From Cellvibrio fontiphilus (GTDB taxonomy: Bacteria; Pseudomonadota; Gammaproteobacteria; Pseudomonadales; Cellvibrionaceae), in assembly GCF_035317345.1 (NCBI RefSeq), contig NZ_JAYKTU010000012.1: a stretch of 64,000 nt of DNA. The stretch is one strand, 5' to 3'. The translations under genes and the position numbers were made by a program. Positions 8,522-18,549 of this stretch are shown one piece after another. Below the pieces are notes generated by a model, which saw nothing but the letters and a program-made list of their open reading frames with translations, was not told the DNA's origin and did not search any database. How positions within the stretch are numbered: the stretch's first letter is position 1; the number at the start of each line of letters is the position of its first letter.

Positions 8522-9625
8522 ATGCGTAACTTAATAAAATTTACTCTGGTGGTGCTGGTGTGTTCAGTGGCCAGTGCGCAGGCCGAGCGTATTAAAGATA
8601 TCGCCAGTGTCGCAGGTGTGCGTGCCAACCAATTAGTGGGTTACGGTTTAGTGGTGGGTTTGGATGGCACCGGTGACCAGACCACCCAATCGCCTTTCAC
8701 TACCCAGTCGTTTAACAGCATGCTCAAACAATTTGGCATTACAGTGCCGGAAGGTGCGCGGATGCAAATGAAAAATGTGGCCGCGGTAATGATTCAAGCC
8801 GAGCTGCCTGCTTTCGCCAAACCTGGTCAAACCATTGACGTGACTGTGTCATCCATCAGTAACGCAAAAAGTTTGCGTGGCGGTAGTTTGTTGCTGACGC
8901 CGCTCAAAGGTCTGGATGGAAAAGTGTACGCCATTGCCCAAGGTAATTTGGTGGTGGGTGGTTTGAGTGCATCAGGTAACGATGGTTCAAAAATTACCGT
9001 CAATGTGCCTAGTGCCGGCCGCATTCCCAGCGGTGCAATGGTGGAAAGAACTGTTGAAACTAATTTTGCTGGTGGTCAACCGATTGTTTTTAATTTGCAT
9101 CGCGCAGATTTCACTACCGCTAATGCGCTGGCAAAAAGTATCAACGATATGTTGGGCCCAGATGTAGCTCGCCCATTGGATGCCGTTTCCATCATGGTCA
9201 ATTCCCCGGTTAATCCTGCGCAGCGCGTAGATTTTATTGCGATGCTGGAAAATCTGGATGTGAAGATGGGTGAAGAGGTAGCGAAAGTTATAATCAATTC
9301 ACGCACTGGAACTATCGTTGTTGGGAAAAATGTTCGTGTGTCGCCGGTAGCAGTCACACATGGAAGCCTTACCGTTTCCGTTGCAGAAAGTTTGACGGTG
9401 AGCCAACCCAACGCACTGGCTGGAGGTACTACGGTGGTGGTGCCTAGCAGCAATGTGCAAGCTGATGAAGAAACTAACCCTATGTTTAAATTTGCACCGG
9501 GCGCCAACCTGGATGACATAGTGCGCTCGGTCAATAATGTGGGCGCATCACCCAGTGATTTGATGGCAATTCTGGAAGCGCTTAAACAATCCGGTGCACT
9601 TAAAGCAGAATTAGTGGTGATTTAA
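8522..9625 (+). CDS. flgI: Flagellar P-ring protein FlgI
   Basis: The 367-residue product has a Sec signal peptide (MRNLIKFTLVVLVCSVASAQA) followed by the FlgI start ERIKDIASVAGVRANQLVGY and GLVVGLDGTGDQTTQSPFTT. ATG 8522 is preferred over an in-frame TTG at 8498 because GAGGTG precedes it and the signal peptide starts there. FlgI forms the periplasmic P-ring in the peptidoglycan layer. It abuts flgJ with no gap. Confidence 0.95.
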   Translation: MRNLIKFTLVVLVCSVASAQAERIKDIASVAGVRANQLVGYGLVVGLDGTGDQTTQSPFTTQSFNSMLKQFGITVPEGARMQMKNVAAVMIQAELPAFAKPGQTIDVTVSSISNAKSLRGGSLLLTPLKGLDGKVYAIAQGNLVVGGLSASGNDGSKITVNVPSAGRIPSGAMVERTVETNFAGGQPIVFNLHRADFTTANALAKSINDMLGPDVARPLDAVSIMVNSPVNPAQRVDFIAMLENLDVKMGEEVAKVIINSRTGTIVVGKNVRVSPVAVTHGSLTVSVAESLTVSQPNALAGGTTVVVPSSNVQADEETNPMFKFAPGANLDDIVRSVNNVGASPSDLMAILEALKQSGALKAELVVI

Positions 9626-10831
9626 ATGTTGCCTATCGATACCGGCGTAAAAGTCCCGCAGGTGCAAGATAATTATCTTGACCCCAATTCCTTGAATTCC
9701 ATCAAAGCGATGGGGCGCGACAGGGACCCTCAGGCAATTAAAGAAGTTGCCAAAAAGTTTGAGGGTTTGCTGGTACAACAAATGCTGAAATCCATGCGTG
9801 AGGCGAACGATGTGTTTGCTGAAGGCAATTTTATGGACAGCCAAACCACTCGCTTTCATCGCGATATGTTGGATCAGCAAATGGTAATTAATTTAACCAG
9901 TGGAAAAGGGATTGGCCTTGCGGATCATTTTTATCACCAAATGATGCAAAACCATGGCAGTGGTATGCGCAGTGAAAGCGATGCGTTAAATAAAGCTGGT
10001 GTATCTATCTCAGACTTGCCAGCGCGCCCCTTGACCTCCCAAGAAACAAGCGCTCCATCAACTGCGGCAAGTGATAATAATTTTGACGATCTGGATGCAT
10101 GGATTGATGACTTTGTGCGCATGAGCCACAACGCCCAAGTGATTGGTGCTGACAGCACCGACGCACAACAGCCGCCACTCACCGCCGTTAACTACGCATT
10201 GATTCCACAGCTATTGAGTAAAGCGCCTGTTGTAAACCAGGTCGCAGGTAAAAAAGCCAGTGTCAGCACTACACAAGAAAACTTCGTGATGATGTTAAAA
10301 CCTCACGCTGAAAAAGCAGCCGCTGAATTAAATATCAACCCTGATGTATTAATTGCCCAAGTAGCGCTGGAAACAGGTTGGGGAAAACACGTTATCCATG
10401 ATCGCAACGGCAACAACAGTTTTAATTTGTTCAATATCAAAGCCGGCGGTCAGTGGCAGGGCGATAAGGTGAACGTGAATACCCTTGAGTATCGCAACGG
10501 TATTGCCGCGCAAGAAAAATCAGACTTTCGCAAATACCAAAGTTATGCGGATAGTTTTTCTGATTATGTGCGTTTGATGAAAAACAATTCACGCTATGAA
10601 AAAGCCTTGGCCGCTGGTGGCAATTCGTCGGCTTATGCGGAGGCTCTGCAGTCGGCGGGTTACGCTACTGACCCTGAATACGCGCAAAAAATTAAACGTC
10701 TATTAAATAGTGACGCGATTAAATCCCTAGGTGTTTTCGCTGCTGAAGGGTTGCAAACCGATCTTTTGCAGAGCGGCGCGCAATCGGTAATGTCCCTGGC
10801 TGCGACGGCTAGTCGCCAATTGATGGAGTAA
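9626..10831 (+). CDS. flgJ: Rod-capping protein and peptidoglycan hydrolase FlgJ
   Basis: The 401-residue product has two domains. The first (about residues 1-110) is the rod-cap domain, with KKFEGLLVQQMLKSMREAND. The second (about 215-375) is a GH73-type glucosaminidase with the catalytic Glu in QVALETGWGKHV. This dual form pierces the peptidoglycan as the rod grows. The length matches the Pseudomonas two-domain FlgJ. Its ATG directly follows the flgI stop, suggesting translational coupling. Confidence 0.95.
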   Translation: MLPIDTGVKVPQVQDNYLDPNSLNSIKAMGRDRDPQAIKEVAKKFEGLLVQQMLKSMREANDVFAEGNFMDSQTTRFHRDMLDQQMVINLTSGKGIGLADHFYHQMMQNHGSGMRSESDALNKAGVSISDLPARPLTSQETSAPSTAASDNNFDDLDAWIDDFVRMSHNAQVIGADSTDAQQPPLTAVNYALIPQLLSKAPVVNQVAGKKASVSTTQENFVMMLKPHAEKAAAELNINPDVLIAQVALETGWGKHVIHDRNGNNSFNLFNIKAGGQWQGDKVNVNTLEYRNGIAAQEKSDFRKYQSYADSFSDYVRLMKNNSRYEKALAAGGNSSAYAEALQSAGYATDPEYAQKIKRLLNSDAIKSLGVFAAEGLQTDLLQSGAQSVMSLAATASRQLME

Positions 10832-10835
10832 TCAT

Positions 10836-13646
10836 ATGTCCGGTATTCTTTCCAATGCTATCTCCGGGCTGCAGGCTAGTCAAAATGCGTTGCGCACAGC
10901 CGGTCATAATATCTCTAACGCCAATACCCAGGGCTACTCTCGCCAAGAAGTCAATTATGTGACTCGCCCTGAGCAATACGTTGGTGCAGCTGGTTATATC
11001 GGCTCTGGTGTGACTACCGCTTCTATCGAACGTGTTGTTAATGAGTTTGTTAGCAATCAAGTGCGTCTGGACACTGCTACGTTCAATCAATTTAATCAAT
11101 ACAATATCAATATCGGTAAGGTCGATAAATTATTTGCTGATGTCAGCACAGGTTTGTCTGGCGCTATGCAAACATTTTTTGCAGCCATGCAAAATGGCGC
11201 TAATGATCCGGCCTCTACTCCTGCGCGTCAGTTGATTGTGACTGAGATTGAAGGTTTGGCAATTCGCTTTAATAACCTATCCCAACGGCTGACGGATGTA
11301 GAGAAAAGTGTGAACGGTGAAGTGAAAACTATCACCGCACAAATTGCATCACTTGCTCAAAGTATTGCATCGCTAAACCAAACCATTGGTGAAACTCGTG
11401 CCTCAGCTACCGGCAACATGCCGAATGATTTAATGGACAAGCGTGATGAAGCACTGCGTCAATTATCTGAACTAGTGTCTATTCAGACAGTGAAACAAGA
11501 TACTGGTGACGTGAATGTGTTTATTGGTAATGGTCAGCCTTTGGTAATTGGAACACAAGTTAGTGAGTTTGGTGTTTCAAATGAAGGGCAAATCCAGCTC
11601 AGAAGTAATGCCTCTGTATTCGATATCACCACGCAGATTTCTGGCGGAAAAATTGGTGGATTGCTGTCGTTTCGTGAGGAAATTTTAAAACCTTCTATGA
11701 ATGAATTAGGGCGTATCGCCCTAGCTATGGCGGATCAATTTAACACTCTGCAACAATCCGGTTTGGATCTGGATGGAGATTATGGACAGCGTTTATTTGG
11801 TGACATAAACAGCCCTGTACTCGCCGCTAATCGTGTCGTGCATGGTAAAAATGCAGAACCCTATGACCGCATTTTGTCTGTCACCATCGAGGACAGCAGT
11901 AAGCTCACTACTAGCGATTACCAATTTGAAATCGTACCTGATACCCAAAATTTTATTGTTACGCGTTTGGCTGATAACGTCATATTGGAGCAGGGTGTTT
12001 TAAGCGGCGCTTACCCAACCACTATCTCATTTGATGGTGTAAGCCTTCATCTCACGAGTGGTTCATTTCAGGGAGGCGATAGCTTCACTATTCAGCCCAC
12101 TAAAAATGGCGCGCGTGATATTACAGCTGAAATTAAACGCCCGGAGGATTTGGCTTTTGCGTCGCCAATACGTACCGGAAGCAATACCAGTAATTCAGGT
12201 AGTGGGGTTATTAGTGCAGGTAACGTTGTCAGTTTGCTTGACGCAGCCGGCAATCGCTTACCCGCGTTCTCCCAGCCGGGAAGTTTATCGCCACCGATTA
12301 TCATTCGTTTCACTTCTGCTACCACCTACGATGTGTTGGATAACAGTGACCCAGCTAATCCCAAAGATCTGGTGCCTGCTATGCGCAACCAGAGTTATGT
12401 GCCAGGCACCAGCAACAATATTTTTACCAGTGATATAGGTGAAACTCGTGTCACAGGCCGTGGTGAGCGAGTAGGGCTGCCTGAAGGTCGTACTTTCCAA
12501 AACCTCGACCCCTTTTCGGTGCCGGTAAATCAGCCCATGCTGCCGGGTAGTTTGCCGCAAAATAATGGCTACCTTGCCGAACAATTGAATTTTTCGTATG
12601 TCGACCCTAACACCGGTGCGGTGACGAGTCGCCGTGTCACCACATCGCCTGGTGCTTCGGCAGCACAAACCGCTGCGCTTATTGGTTCTTTGCCGGGCGT
12701 ATCGGCGAATGCCTATACCACTGCCAATGTTAGTGGTATCAAAATCGATCCAGCTGCGCTCACACCTCCTATCAGCCAAGAGGTTCAACTCTGGGTGAAC
12801 GGTGAGCCCCTGATCCAATACAACGCTGCTACCAATGATCTTGCTTTTGATGTGCCAGATCCGAATTTGAATGAAGCGGAATTCAATGATTATCTGGCAA
12901 GACGAATCAACGAGAACCCCAATCTTCAAGCCTTGGGTTTTTACGCTCAAAGCGGTAGTAATCCTGTTACTGGCGCGCCCGAGTTGCGCATAGTCGCCTC
13001 ATCCGGTGTGAATATCGATGTGCGCCTGACCGCCCCTGCAGGTGGCAATAACTATTTGGATGTTAATGATGCAGCCGGTAACCCTAATGTACGCCTCACA
13101 GGTGTGGACACGGGTATTGGTGAGCAAACGGCTATCACCATTGGCGGTAAGGTTGATATCACCATGGCCAATGGTATTAGCTTGCGTACATCGCCCACCA
13201 GTAGCCCACTGTTTGGCGATAGCAGTCAGGCTGATTTTGCAAGCTCTTCCTTCTTGGGGTATCAAGTAGAGATTAATGGCCAGCCCAAGGCTGGCGATAG
13301 TTTCACCCTTGGTTTCAATACCAACGCTAAAAATGACAACCGTAATGCTCTTGCAATGGTTGCTTTGGAAACTGCTAAAACCATGCAGGATGGTGCGCTT
13401 AGCTTTGGTGATGGATATGGCAAATTAGTGGAAGAGGTGGGTACTAAAAGCAGCCTATCTAAAATCAACACTGAAGCTAGCCGCAGTTTGTTGGATCAGA
13501 GTCAATCTATGCGTGAAGGTATATCTGGTGTGAATCTGGATGAAGAGGCCGCAGAGTTGATTCGTTTTCAACAACTTTACCAAGCGAATGCGCAGGTGAT
13601 CTCGGTTGCCCGTCAACTGTTCGACACCCTTTTGCAATCACTCTGA
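10836..13646 (+). CDS. flgK: Flagellar hook-associated protein 1 FlgK, extra-long form
   Basis: The N-terminus (MSGILSNAISGLQASQNAL, NISNANTQGYSRQEVNYVTR) and the C-terminal GVNLDEEAAELIRFQQLYQA are FlgK signatures. At 936 residues it is far longer than enteric FlgK (about 547). The extra sequence lies roughly between residues 330 and 850 and includes flagellin-hook-IN-like repeats (ITIGGKVDITMANG, about 768-781). FlgK forms the first hook-filament junction zone. GGAG lies 7 bases upstream of the ATG, overlapping the end of flgJ. Confidence 0.94.
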   Translation: MSGILSNAISGLQASQNALRTAGHNISNANTQGYSRQEVNYVTRPEQYVGAAGYIGSGVTTASIERVVNEFVSNQVRLDTATFNQFNQYNINIGKVDKLFADVSTGLSGAMQTFFAAMQNGANDPASTPARQLIVTEIEGLAIRFNNLSQRLTDVEKSVNGEVKTITAQIASLAQSIASLNQTIGETRASATGNMPNDLMDKRDEALRQLSELVSIQTVKQDTGDVNVFIGNGQPLVIGTQVSEFGVSNEGQIQLRSNASVFDITTQISGGKIGGLLSFREEILKPSMNELGRIALAMADQFNTLQQSGLDLDGDYGQRLFGDINSPVLAANRVVHGKNAEPYDRILSVTIEDSSKLTTSDYQFEIVPDTQNFIVTRLADNVILEQGVLSGAYPTTISFDGVSLHLTSGSFQGGDSFTIQPTKNGARDITAEIKRPEDLAFASPIRTGSNTSNSGSGVISAGNVVSLLDAAGNRLPAFSQPGSLSPPIIIRFTSATTYDVLDNSDPANPKDLVPAMRNQSYVPGTSNNIFTSDIGETRVTGRGERVGLPEGRTFQNLDPFSVPVNQPMLPGSLPQNNGYLAEQLNFSYVDPNTGAVTSRRVTTSPGASAAQTAALIGSLPGVSANAYTTANVSGIKIDPAALTPPISQEVQLWVNGEPLIQYNAATNDLAFDVPDPNLNEAEFNDYLARRINENPNLQALGFYAQSGSNPVTGAPELRIVASSGVNIDVRLTAPAGGNNYLDVNDAAGNPNVRLTGVDTGIGEQTAITIGGKVDITMANGISLRTSPTSSPLFGDSSQADFASSSFLGYQVEINGQPKAGDSFTLGFNTNAKNDNRNALAMVALETAKTMQDGALSFGDGYGKLVEEVGTKSSLSKINTEASRSLLDQSQSMREGISGVNLDEEAAELIRFQQLYQANAQVISVARQLFDTLLQSL

Positions 13647-13808
13647 CTAAGATTAAAGCGCATCTTCGCCTATCTGATGTTTATTTGGGTTGGCCAAGTC
13701 GGTGCTGAACCGGGATAAAAAAGTTGGAGCGTTTTATGCATCACCGGATGTAAGCATGACTTGAGGGCAATTTTCTGCCGCTCTATTGCCGCCATCAGGA
13801 GCTGAATG

Positions 13809-15719
13809 ATGCGTGTCTCAACCTCACAAATTTATAGCATCGCGACACTGGGCATGACCCAAGCGCAGGCTGCTGTTACCAAAACCCAAGAACAAATGGC
13901 TACCGGTAAGCGAGTGTTATCCCCGGCAGATGACCCGGTAGCAGCCACCAGTATTCTCCAGCTCAATCAGGAACTTGCACGTACCGAGCAATACAAAAAA
14001 AATATCAACGTTGCTGAAAACAGCCTCAATCTTGAGGACACCAGCCTGCAAACAGTTTCAGACCTGGTGCAGCGTATGCGCGAACTGGCGGTTAAGGCGG
14101 GTAACACCGCGGTGCTGTCAGCGTCGGATTACCGTTCACTTGCCGCCGAGGTGGACACCCGCATCAATGAGCTACTTAATCTCCAAAACACCCGCAACGC
14201 ATCCGGCCAATACATTTTTGCCGGCTACCAAAGTGGTACCAAGCCCTTTGTAGGTGATGGCGGCGGCAACTTCAGTTATTTGGGCGACGAGGGCCAGCTG
14301 CGTTTGCAGGCATCAGCATCGGTCACAGTTGCGGTAACTGATTCAGGCAAGCGTTTGTTTGTGGATGTTCCAAGCGGTCACAACACTTTTAATACTTCCG
14401 CCAGCCCATCTAACCAATCCATACCGCCTGCGGTTATCAGCGTAGGTCAGGTGTACGACCAGGAGGAATTTGATCGTCTTTATCCGCAAGATTTGGTGGT
14501 CAGTTTTAGCAAGTCGGGTAACGCCACCTTACTCAGCGTGAGCGAGCGGAGTTCCGGCAAATTGTTTATTAGTAATCAACCCTACATGTCGGGTGACGAG
14601 ATAAAAGTCGCAGGCGCTAGCTTTAAAGTATTGGGTACGCCATATCCCGGCGACCCTGCTATTGCGGGTGGCATACCTTTTAATCCGCTGAATGCCCCAG
14701 TTCCTGCTGTTGCAGTGGCCGCCGGTGATCGTATCAACATTACGGTGGCAGGTCGCACAGAAGTTCTGGAGTTCCCTGTGGCAATTGCCGCTGGTGACAC
14801 TTCGGCGTTTGTAACGGCATTGAATGACACTGCCGCCGTTGCACCTGCGCTTTCTAACGCTCAAAAACTGGCTGCTCTGGGGGTTACATTGGATGCAACC
14901 GGCTTCAGCACAACCAGCGGTGCCAATCTGCAAATTAGCGATAACACCGGTGTTAACGTTGCTGCGATGTTGGGTGACAACGGCACACGTTCGGTAAGCA
15001 TGCCGTTTGGTGAGCCGGATACAGCACTTATCCCCTTTGATTTCTCTGCTTCGCCACAATCCTTCCAGTTGGAGGTCAACGGGCGCAAGGAAACCATTAC
15101 GTTCAATCAACCGATCAACAATACAGCCGATTTGGTAGCCGCGTTTAATACTGGCGCCAACCTGAACCCATTGGCGCGATTGGGGATTAGTGTTACACCC
15201 CAAGGGTTAGTAGCGGCGAGTAATACCAAAATCACGATCAGTGGCGGTACTCCTGCTATTACTGGAGTTTTGGGCATTAATACGTTGGGTGTTGGCAGTT
15301 CATCTACCCGTGGTGTGCTGGTAAAACCGGGCGATAGTTTTTTAGTGGAATCCACCGACAAACAAGGGCTGTTAACCACGCTCTCACGTTTCAGTGACGC
15401 CATGAAAAATGTGCAGGACAATCCCGAAAGTAAAGCGGAGCTCGCCAAGTTAGTAGCCAAAACGCTGACTAATCTGGAAAACGGCATTACCAATTTGGCC
15501 GCTATTCAAGGGGAGGTAGGTTCACGCCTCAATACCTTGGAAAGCTCCAAGGATTTGAATTTAGATACGGAGTTATTCACCAAAACTGTATTGTCCAGTT
15601 TGCAAGATTTGGACTATGCCGATGCCTCTATCAAACTCTCCATGCAATCCTTTGTGCTCACTGCTTCGCAACAAAGTTTTGCCAAGGTTAGTCAGCTCAC
15701 GCTGTTTAGTTATTTGTAA
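13809..15719 (+). CDS. flgL: Flagellar hook-associated protein 3 FlgL, extra-long form
   Basis: The 636-residue product begins MRVSTSQIYSIATLGM and has the flagellin-like N-terminal helices (TKTQEQMATGKRVLSPADDP) and a C-terminal SIKLSMQSFVLTASQQSFAK helix. Typical FlgL is 320-440 residues, so the central domain is expanded. Two adjacent ATGs exist (13806 and 13809). The second is chosen because AGGAG lies 7 bases before it. A 160-base gap separates it from flgK with no clear terminator or flagellar promoter, so it may be read from flgF's promoter. Confidence 0.93.
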   Translation: MRVSTSQIYSIATLGMTQAQAAVTKTQEQMATGKRVLSPADDPVAATSILQLNQELARTEQYKKNINVAENSLNLEDTSLQTVSDLVQRMRELAVKAGNTAVLSASDYRSLAAEVDTRINELLNLQNTRNASGQYIFAGYQSGTKPFVGDGGGNFSYLGDEGQLRLQASASVTVAVTDSGKRLFVDVPSGHNTFNTSASPSNQSIPPAVISVGQVYDQEEFDRLYPQDLVVSFSKSGNATLLSVSERSSGKLFISNQPYMSGDEIKVAGASFKVLGTPYPGDPAIAGGIPFNPLNAPVPAVAVAAGDRINITVAGRTEVLEFPVAIAAGDTSAFVTALNDTAAVAPALSNAQKLAALGVTLDATGFSTTSGANLQISDNTGVNVAAMLGDNGTRSVSMPFGEPDTALIPFDFSASPQSFQLEVNGRKETITFNQPINNTADLVAAFNTGANLNPLARLGISVTPQGLVAASNTKITISGGTPAITGVLGINTLGVGSSSTRGVLVKPGDSFLVESTDKQGLLTTLSRFSDAMKNVQDNPESKAELAKLVAKTLTNLENGITNLAAIQGEVGSRLNTLESSKDLNLDTELFTKTVLSSLQDLDYADASIKLSMQSFVLTASQQSFAKVSQLTLFSYL

Positions 15720-15764
15720 GCATTTATCAATTGTTGAAAATAGCTTTACGTCAATAACACACGC

Positions 15765-15784
15765 CAGCATGCAGGCGCATGCTG
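15765..15784 (+). terminator. Probable terminator hairpin after flgL
   Basis: A perfect 8-bp stem (CAGCATGC with GCATGCTG) has the 4-base loop AGGC, 45 bases after the flgL stop. The following ATTATCTTTT is only a weak T-run, so termination may be partial. Confidence 0.5.
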
Positions 15785-15899
15785 CGGGATTATCTTTTGC
15801 TAATCTTGTTATATCGCGCTAGTCTGGCATAGCCTATTTGGCATGCCAGTCATGTTTTGTCGAGCTGATCTTGCCCGTTCTATTAACAAGAGTGAAGTT

Positions 15900-16226
15900 A
15901 TGGATATTCAAACATTATTAGACCCATTGGCACGCGCGCTCAGTCAATCACAGGCTTTATTGTCCTTGGCGGAGGTGGGCGATTGGGATTCTTTCGAGGC
16001 ACTCGTGCAACAACGGCAGCAAGGTCTGTTGTCCATTCACGATGCCGAATATCTCACTTCACTTGCCCAAGCGGATTTGGAAGCCCAAGCCGTTCATATG
16101 ATTAATGAAATCCAATCGATTAATAAACGTTTAGCAGAATTAGCTGAACTCAATCGCGATCAGGTTGCGTCAGAGTTACGTCAAAACAATAAAACAATGA
16201 AAGCGATTGATGCATATGGGCGATAA
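15900..16226 (+). CDS. Small helical FliT-like flagellar chaperone (probable)
   Basis: The 108-residue product is predicted to be all helical, with the FliT-type pattern GDWDSFEALVQQRQQGLLSI near residues 29-48 and an Asn/Gln-rich C-terminus. FliT proteins are small export chaperones, usually for the cap FliD. ATG 15900 is chosen over an upstream ATG at 15843 because GAGTGAAG precedes it and the upstream residues look like read-through. Its place between flgL and the first flagellin gene supports a flagellar job. Sequence similarity in this family is weak, so the name is a family-level inference; it could also be an unrelated small flagellar regulator. Confidence 0.65.
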   Translation: MDIQTLLDPLARALSQSQALLSLAEVGDWDSFEALVQQRQQGLLSIHDAEYLTSLAQADLEAQAVHMINEIQSINKRLAELAELNRDQVASELRQNNKTMKAIDAYGR

Positions 16227-16314
16227 TTTGACTAACTGTGCTTTTATATAACCTTAAGCAATAAATTTCATACATTTCTGCATTAAATATTTTGTTTCCG
16301 CCATAAAAATTTAT

Positions 16315-16341
16315 TAAAGCTCCTCCTGAGTCTGTCGATAA
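16315..16341 (+). promoter_or_regulatory. Sigma-28 (FliA) promoter of flagellin gene 1
   Basis: TAAAGCTC at 16315-16322, an 11-base spacer, and GTCGATAA at 16334-16341 match the FliA consensus TAAAGTTT-N11-GCCGATAA closely. The start of transcription would fall about 16348, giving a leader of roughly 105 bases before the flagellin ATG. Confidence 0.82.
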
Positions 16342-16364
16342 CCTTGTTAGAAGTGCTGATTAGT

Positions 16365-16392
16365 CCGCTGTTCTCAGACTTCATCAACCGAC
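16365..16392 (+). promoter_or_regulatory. Leader block shared with flagellin gene 2
   Basis: About 28 bases beginning CCGCTGTT and containing CTTCATCA and CGAC are conserved, with one gap and a few changes, in the leader of the second flagellin gene (19293-19320). Both copies lie 80-90 bases before the start codon. This may be a post-transcriptional control site or a relic of gene duplication. Confidence 0.5.
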
Positions 16393-16453
16393 AGTAGCAG
16401 CAAGGCTTGTTCCTTAAAGTCACTGCTCAAGACATTAATCCAGGAGATTCATC

Positions 16454-18490
16454 ATGGCTTTAGTAATTAACACAAACGTCGCCTCTCTGAATGCTCAGCG
16501 TCAGTTGATGAGTTCAGGCAATGCGCTTGACCGCGCAACTGAGCGTTTGTCATCTGGTAACCGCATTAACTCAGCAAAAGACGACGCCGCTGGCTTGGCC
16601 ATCGGTAACCGCATGACTTCGCAAGTACGCGGTCTAGACCAAGCAATCCGTAACGCTAACGACGGCGTGTCGCTGATTCAAACCGCCGAAGGTGCGCTGT
16701 CAGAATCTACCAACATTTTGCAACGTATGCGTGAACTGTCCGTACAGTCTGCGAACGGTATCTACACCGCGAGCGACCGTAAAACATTGGATGCCGAAGT
16801 TAAGCAGCTCGTCTCTGAACTAGACCGTATCGCGAAAACCACTTCATTCAACGGCCAAAACCTGTTGGATGGCAAGTTAGGCAAAATCAGCCTGCAAGTG
16901 GGTTCAACGGCTAACCAAACCATCGAGTTGAAAGTACCTGCGATGGATGCCAAAACTCTGGGTATGGGTTCTACCAGTGTAGATTTGATGGGTGCTGAAA
17001 CCGATCTGGCATCCTTTGCTACAACTTTGACAATCAGTGAAGGCGACATCCTTATCAATGGTCAGTCGATCACCAAGGGCACAGAAACCTTTGATGGCGC
17101 TGGTGATGAAACCCAGGATTTGCTTGATTTGATTAACAAAAACGTCTTGGGTGTAACTGCCTCAACCTATGCTGTGTCCACCGCAACTGCGGCTGGTGAC
17201 GGTATTTTACTCTCTACTGAAAATGTGAGCGTTGCCTTAGCTAACTTGGACGGTACTACAACAACCATTACCGTTGGCGGTGGAAGCAGCGGCACCAGTA
17301 CCTTGAGTGAACTGGTAGACAAGATGAATGCCGAATCTGGTGGTAAGTTCTCGGTCTCGATTGGTGATGATGGCAAGGTTTCTATCTCTGCAGAAAACGT
17401 TACCAGTATTACAGTGACCGACGGCGCTGGTGCCTTGGGCACGGGTATTACCGGTGCATCCAACGCGCGTATCGCGCTGAAGTCGGATAATGGTGATCCA
17501 ATCACTGTGACTCGCGGTTCAACTGGTACTTTGGAGCAGCTTGGTTTCCTCGGTTTCAAAGAAAATGACGTTGCTGGTGTGATTGAGGGTTCTCCTGTAA
17601 ATGCCACTGCTTTTGCGGTAGGTGATGTGAAGATTAACGGTGTTTCAGTTGGCGCAAGCGACTCTGGCGGTTTAGCGGACAAAATCAAAGCCATTAATGA
17701 AATATCCGACCAAACTGGTGTAACTGCTACAGCATTTACCAGCGCCACGTTGGATTTTAATGGCGTAGATATGGGTGATATAGGTACAGCTGCCTCGATC
17801 ATCTTTAATGGTGTTGAGATTGATGTATCGGGCTTGGCAACAGGTGATTCAGTACAGGAGATTGTTGACGCTTTCAACGCTGAGACAGATAACACTGGTG
17901 TGACCGCCTCGTTACTGGGTACTCGCGTTGTGTTAGAAGGTAATGTTGCAAGTTTCTCGTTTGGTGTTGGTGGTGCCGCATTTGAAACAGCGGGCGTCAA
18001 ACTGGTAATGGGAAACGATGCTGCGGCAACTGCACTGACTGACACTCTGGTGGAAGGTGGTGGTATTCGATTGACTAGTAACAACGGCAATCCGATATCA
18101 GTTGACGTCACCAGCGATGGTGCGGACAGATCTGGCTTGATTGATTCGAATGCTGGTGCCGGCGGTGCTTTCGGCTCTGCAATCTCCTCCATCAGCATTG
18201 ACACGCAAGCCAATGCCCAGAAGGCGATTAAAGTGATCGACAACGCATTGACCACCATCAGTGATGTGCGTTCAGAGCTCGGTGCGGTGAATAACCGTTT
18301 GGACTTCACCGTGTCTAACTTGGCAAACATCTCCGAGAAAACCTCTGCCGCGCGCTCACGCATTATGGATGCCGACTTTGCCGCAGAAACTGCCGCATTG
18401 AGCCGTTCACAAGTACTGCAACAGGCTGCTTCTGCGATGTTGGCCCAGTCAAACGCTCGTCCACAACAGGTTCTGTCTCTCTTGAGATAA
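16454..18490 (+). CDS. fliC: Flagellin 1
   Basis: The 678-residue product has the full flagellin N-terminal D0/D1 region (MALVINTNVASLNAQRQLMS, RLSSGNRINSAKDDAAGLAI) and the C-terminal D1/D0 region (NRLDFTVSNLANISEKTSAA to QVLSLLR). The central region (about residues 175-570) is larger than in typical flagellins. It carries repeated flagellin-hook-IN-like units such as DVKINGVSVGA. It is exported and polymerises into the filament. AGGAG lies before the ATG. It is expressed from its own sigma-28 promoter and followed by a hairpin. Confidence 0.96.
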   Translation: MALVINTNVASLNAQRQLMSSGNALDRATERLSSGNRINSAKDDAAGLAIGNRMTSQVRGLDQAIRNANDGVSLIQTAEGALSESTNILQRMRELSVQSANGIYTASDRKTLDAEVKQLVSELDRIAKTTSFNGQNLLDGKLGKISLQVGSTANQTIELKVPAMDAKTLGMGSTSVDLMGAETDLASFATTLTISEGDILINGQSITKGTETFDGAGDETQDLLDLINKNVLGVTASTYAVSTATAAGDGILLSTENVSVALANLDGTTTTITVGGGSSGTSTLSELVDKMNAESGGKFSVSIGDDGKVSISAENVTSITVTDGAGALGTGITGASNARIALKSDNGDPITVTRGSTGTLEQLGFLGFKENDVAGVIEGSPVNATAFAVGDVKINGVSVGASDSGGLADKIKAINEISDQTGVTATAFTSATLDFNGVDMGDIGTAASIIFNGVEIDVSGLATGDSVQEIVDAFNAETDNTGVTASLLGTRVVLEGNVASFSFGVGGAAFETAGVKLVMGNDAAATALTDTLVEGGGIRLTSNNGNPISVDVTSDGADRSGLIDSNAGAGGAFGSAISSISIDTQANAQKAIKVIDNALTTISDVRSELGAVNNRLDFTVSNLANISEKTSAARSRIMDADFAAETAALSRSQVLQQAASAMLAQSNARPQQVLSLLR

Positions 18491-18500
18491 GTTAACCCGC

Positions 18501-18528
18501 CCCTCGCATAGCCCCGGTTATGCGAGGG
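18501..18528 (+). terminator. Hairpin terminator after flagellin 1
   Basis: A perfect 10-bp stem CCCTCGCATA / TATGCGAGGG has an 8-base loop, starts 11 bases after the stop, and is followed by ATTTCATTT. It probably ends or attenuates the abundant flagellin message before flaG. It covers an ATG at 18520, which argues that flaG starts later. Confidence 0.7.
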
Positions 18529-18549
18529 ATTTCATTTGAGGGCCAGGTT

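Noticed and set aside
12285..12950. 221-codon open frame antisense to flgK
   Set aside because: Shadow of a clearly coding frame, with composition rich in Arg, Ile and Thr and no recognisable domain.
14529..15203. 224-codon open frame antisense to flgL
   Set aside because: Overlaps a well-supported gene completely and its residue use is atypical.
17167..18363. 398-codon open frame antisense to flagellin 1
   Set aside because: It lies wholly inside the flagellin gene in the opposite strand, is Pro/Ser/Val biased like a shadow of repetitive Gly/Thr/Ala codons, and has no ribosome site.
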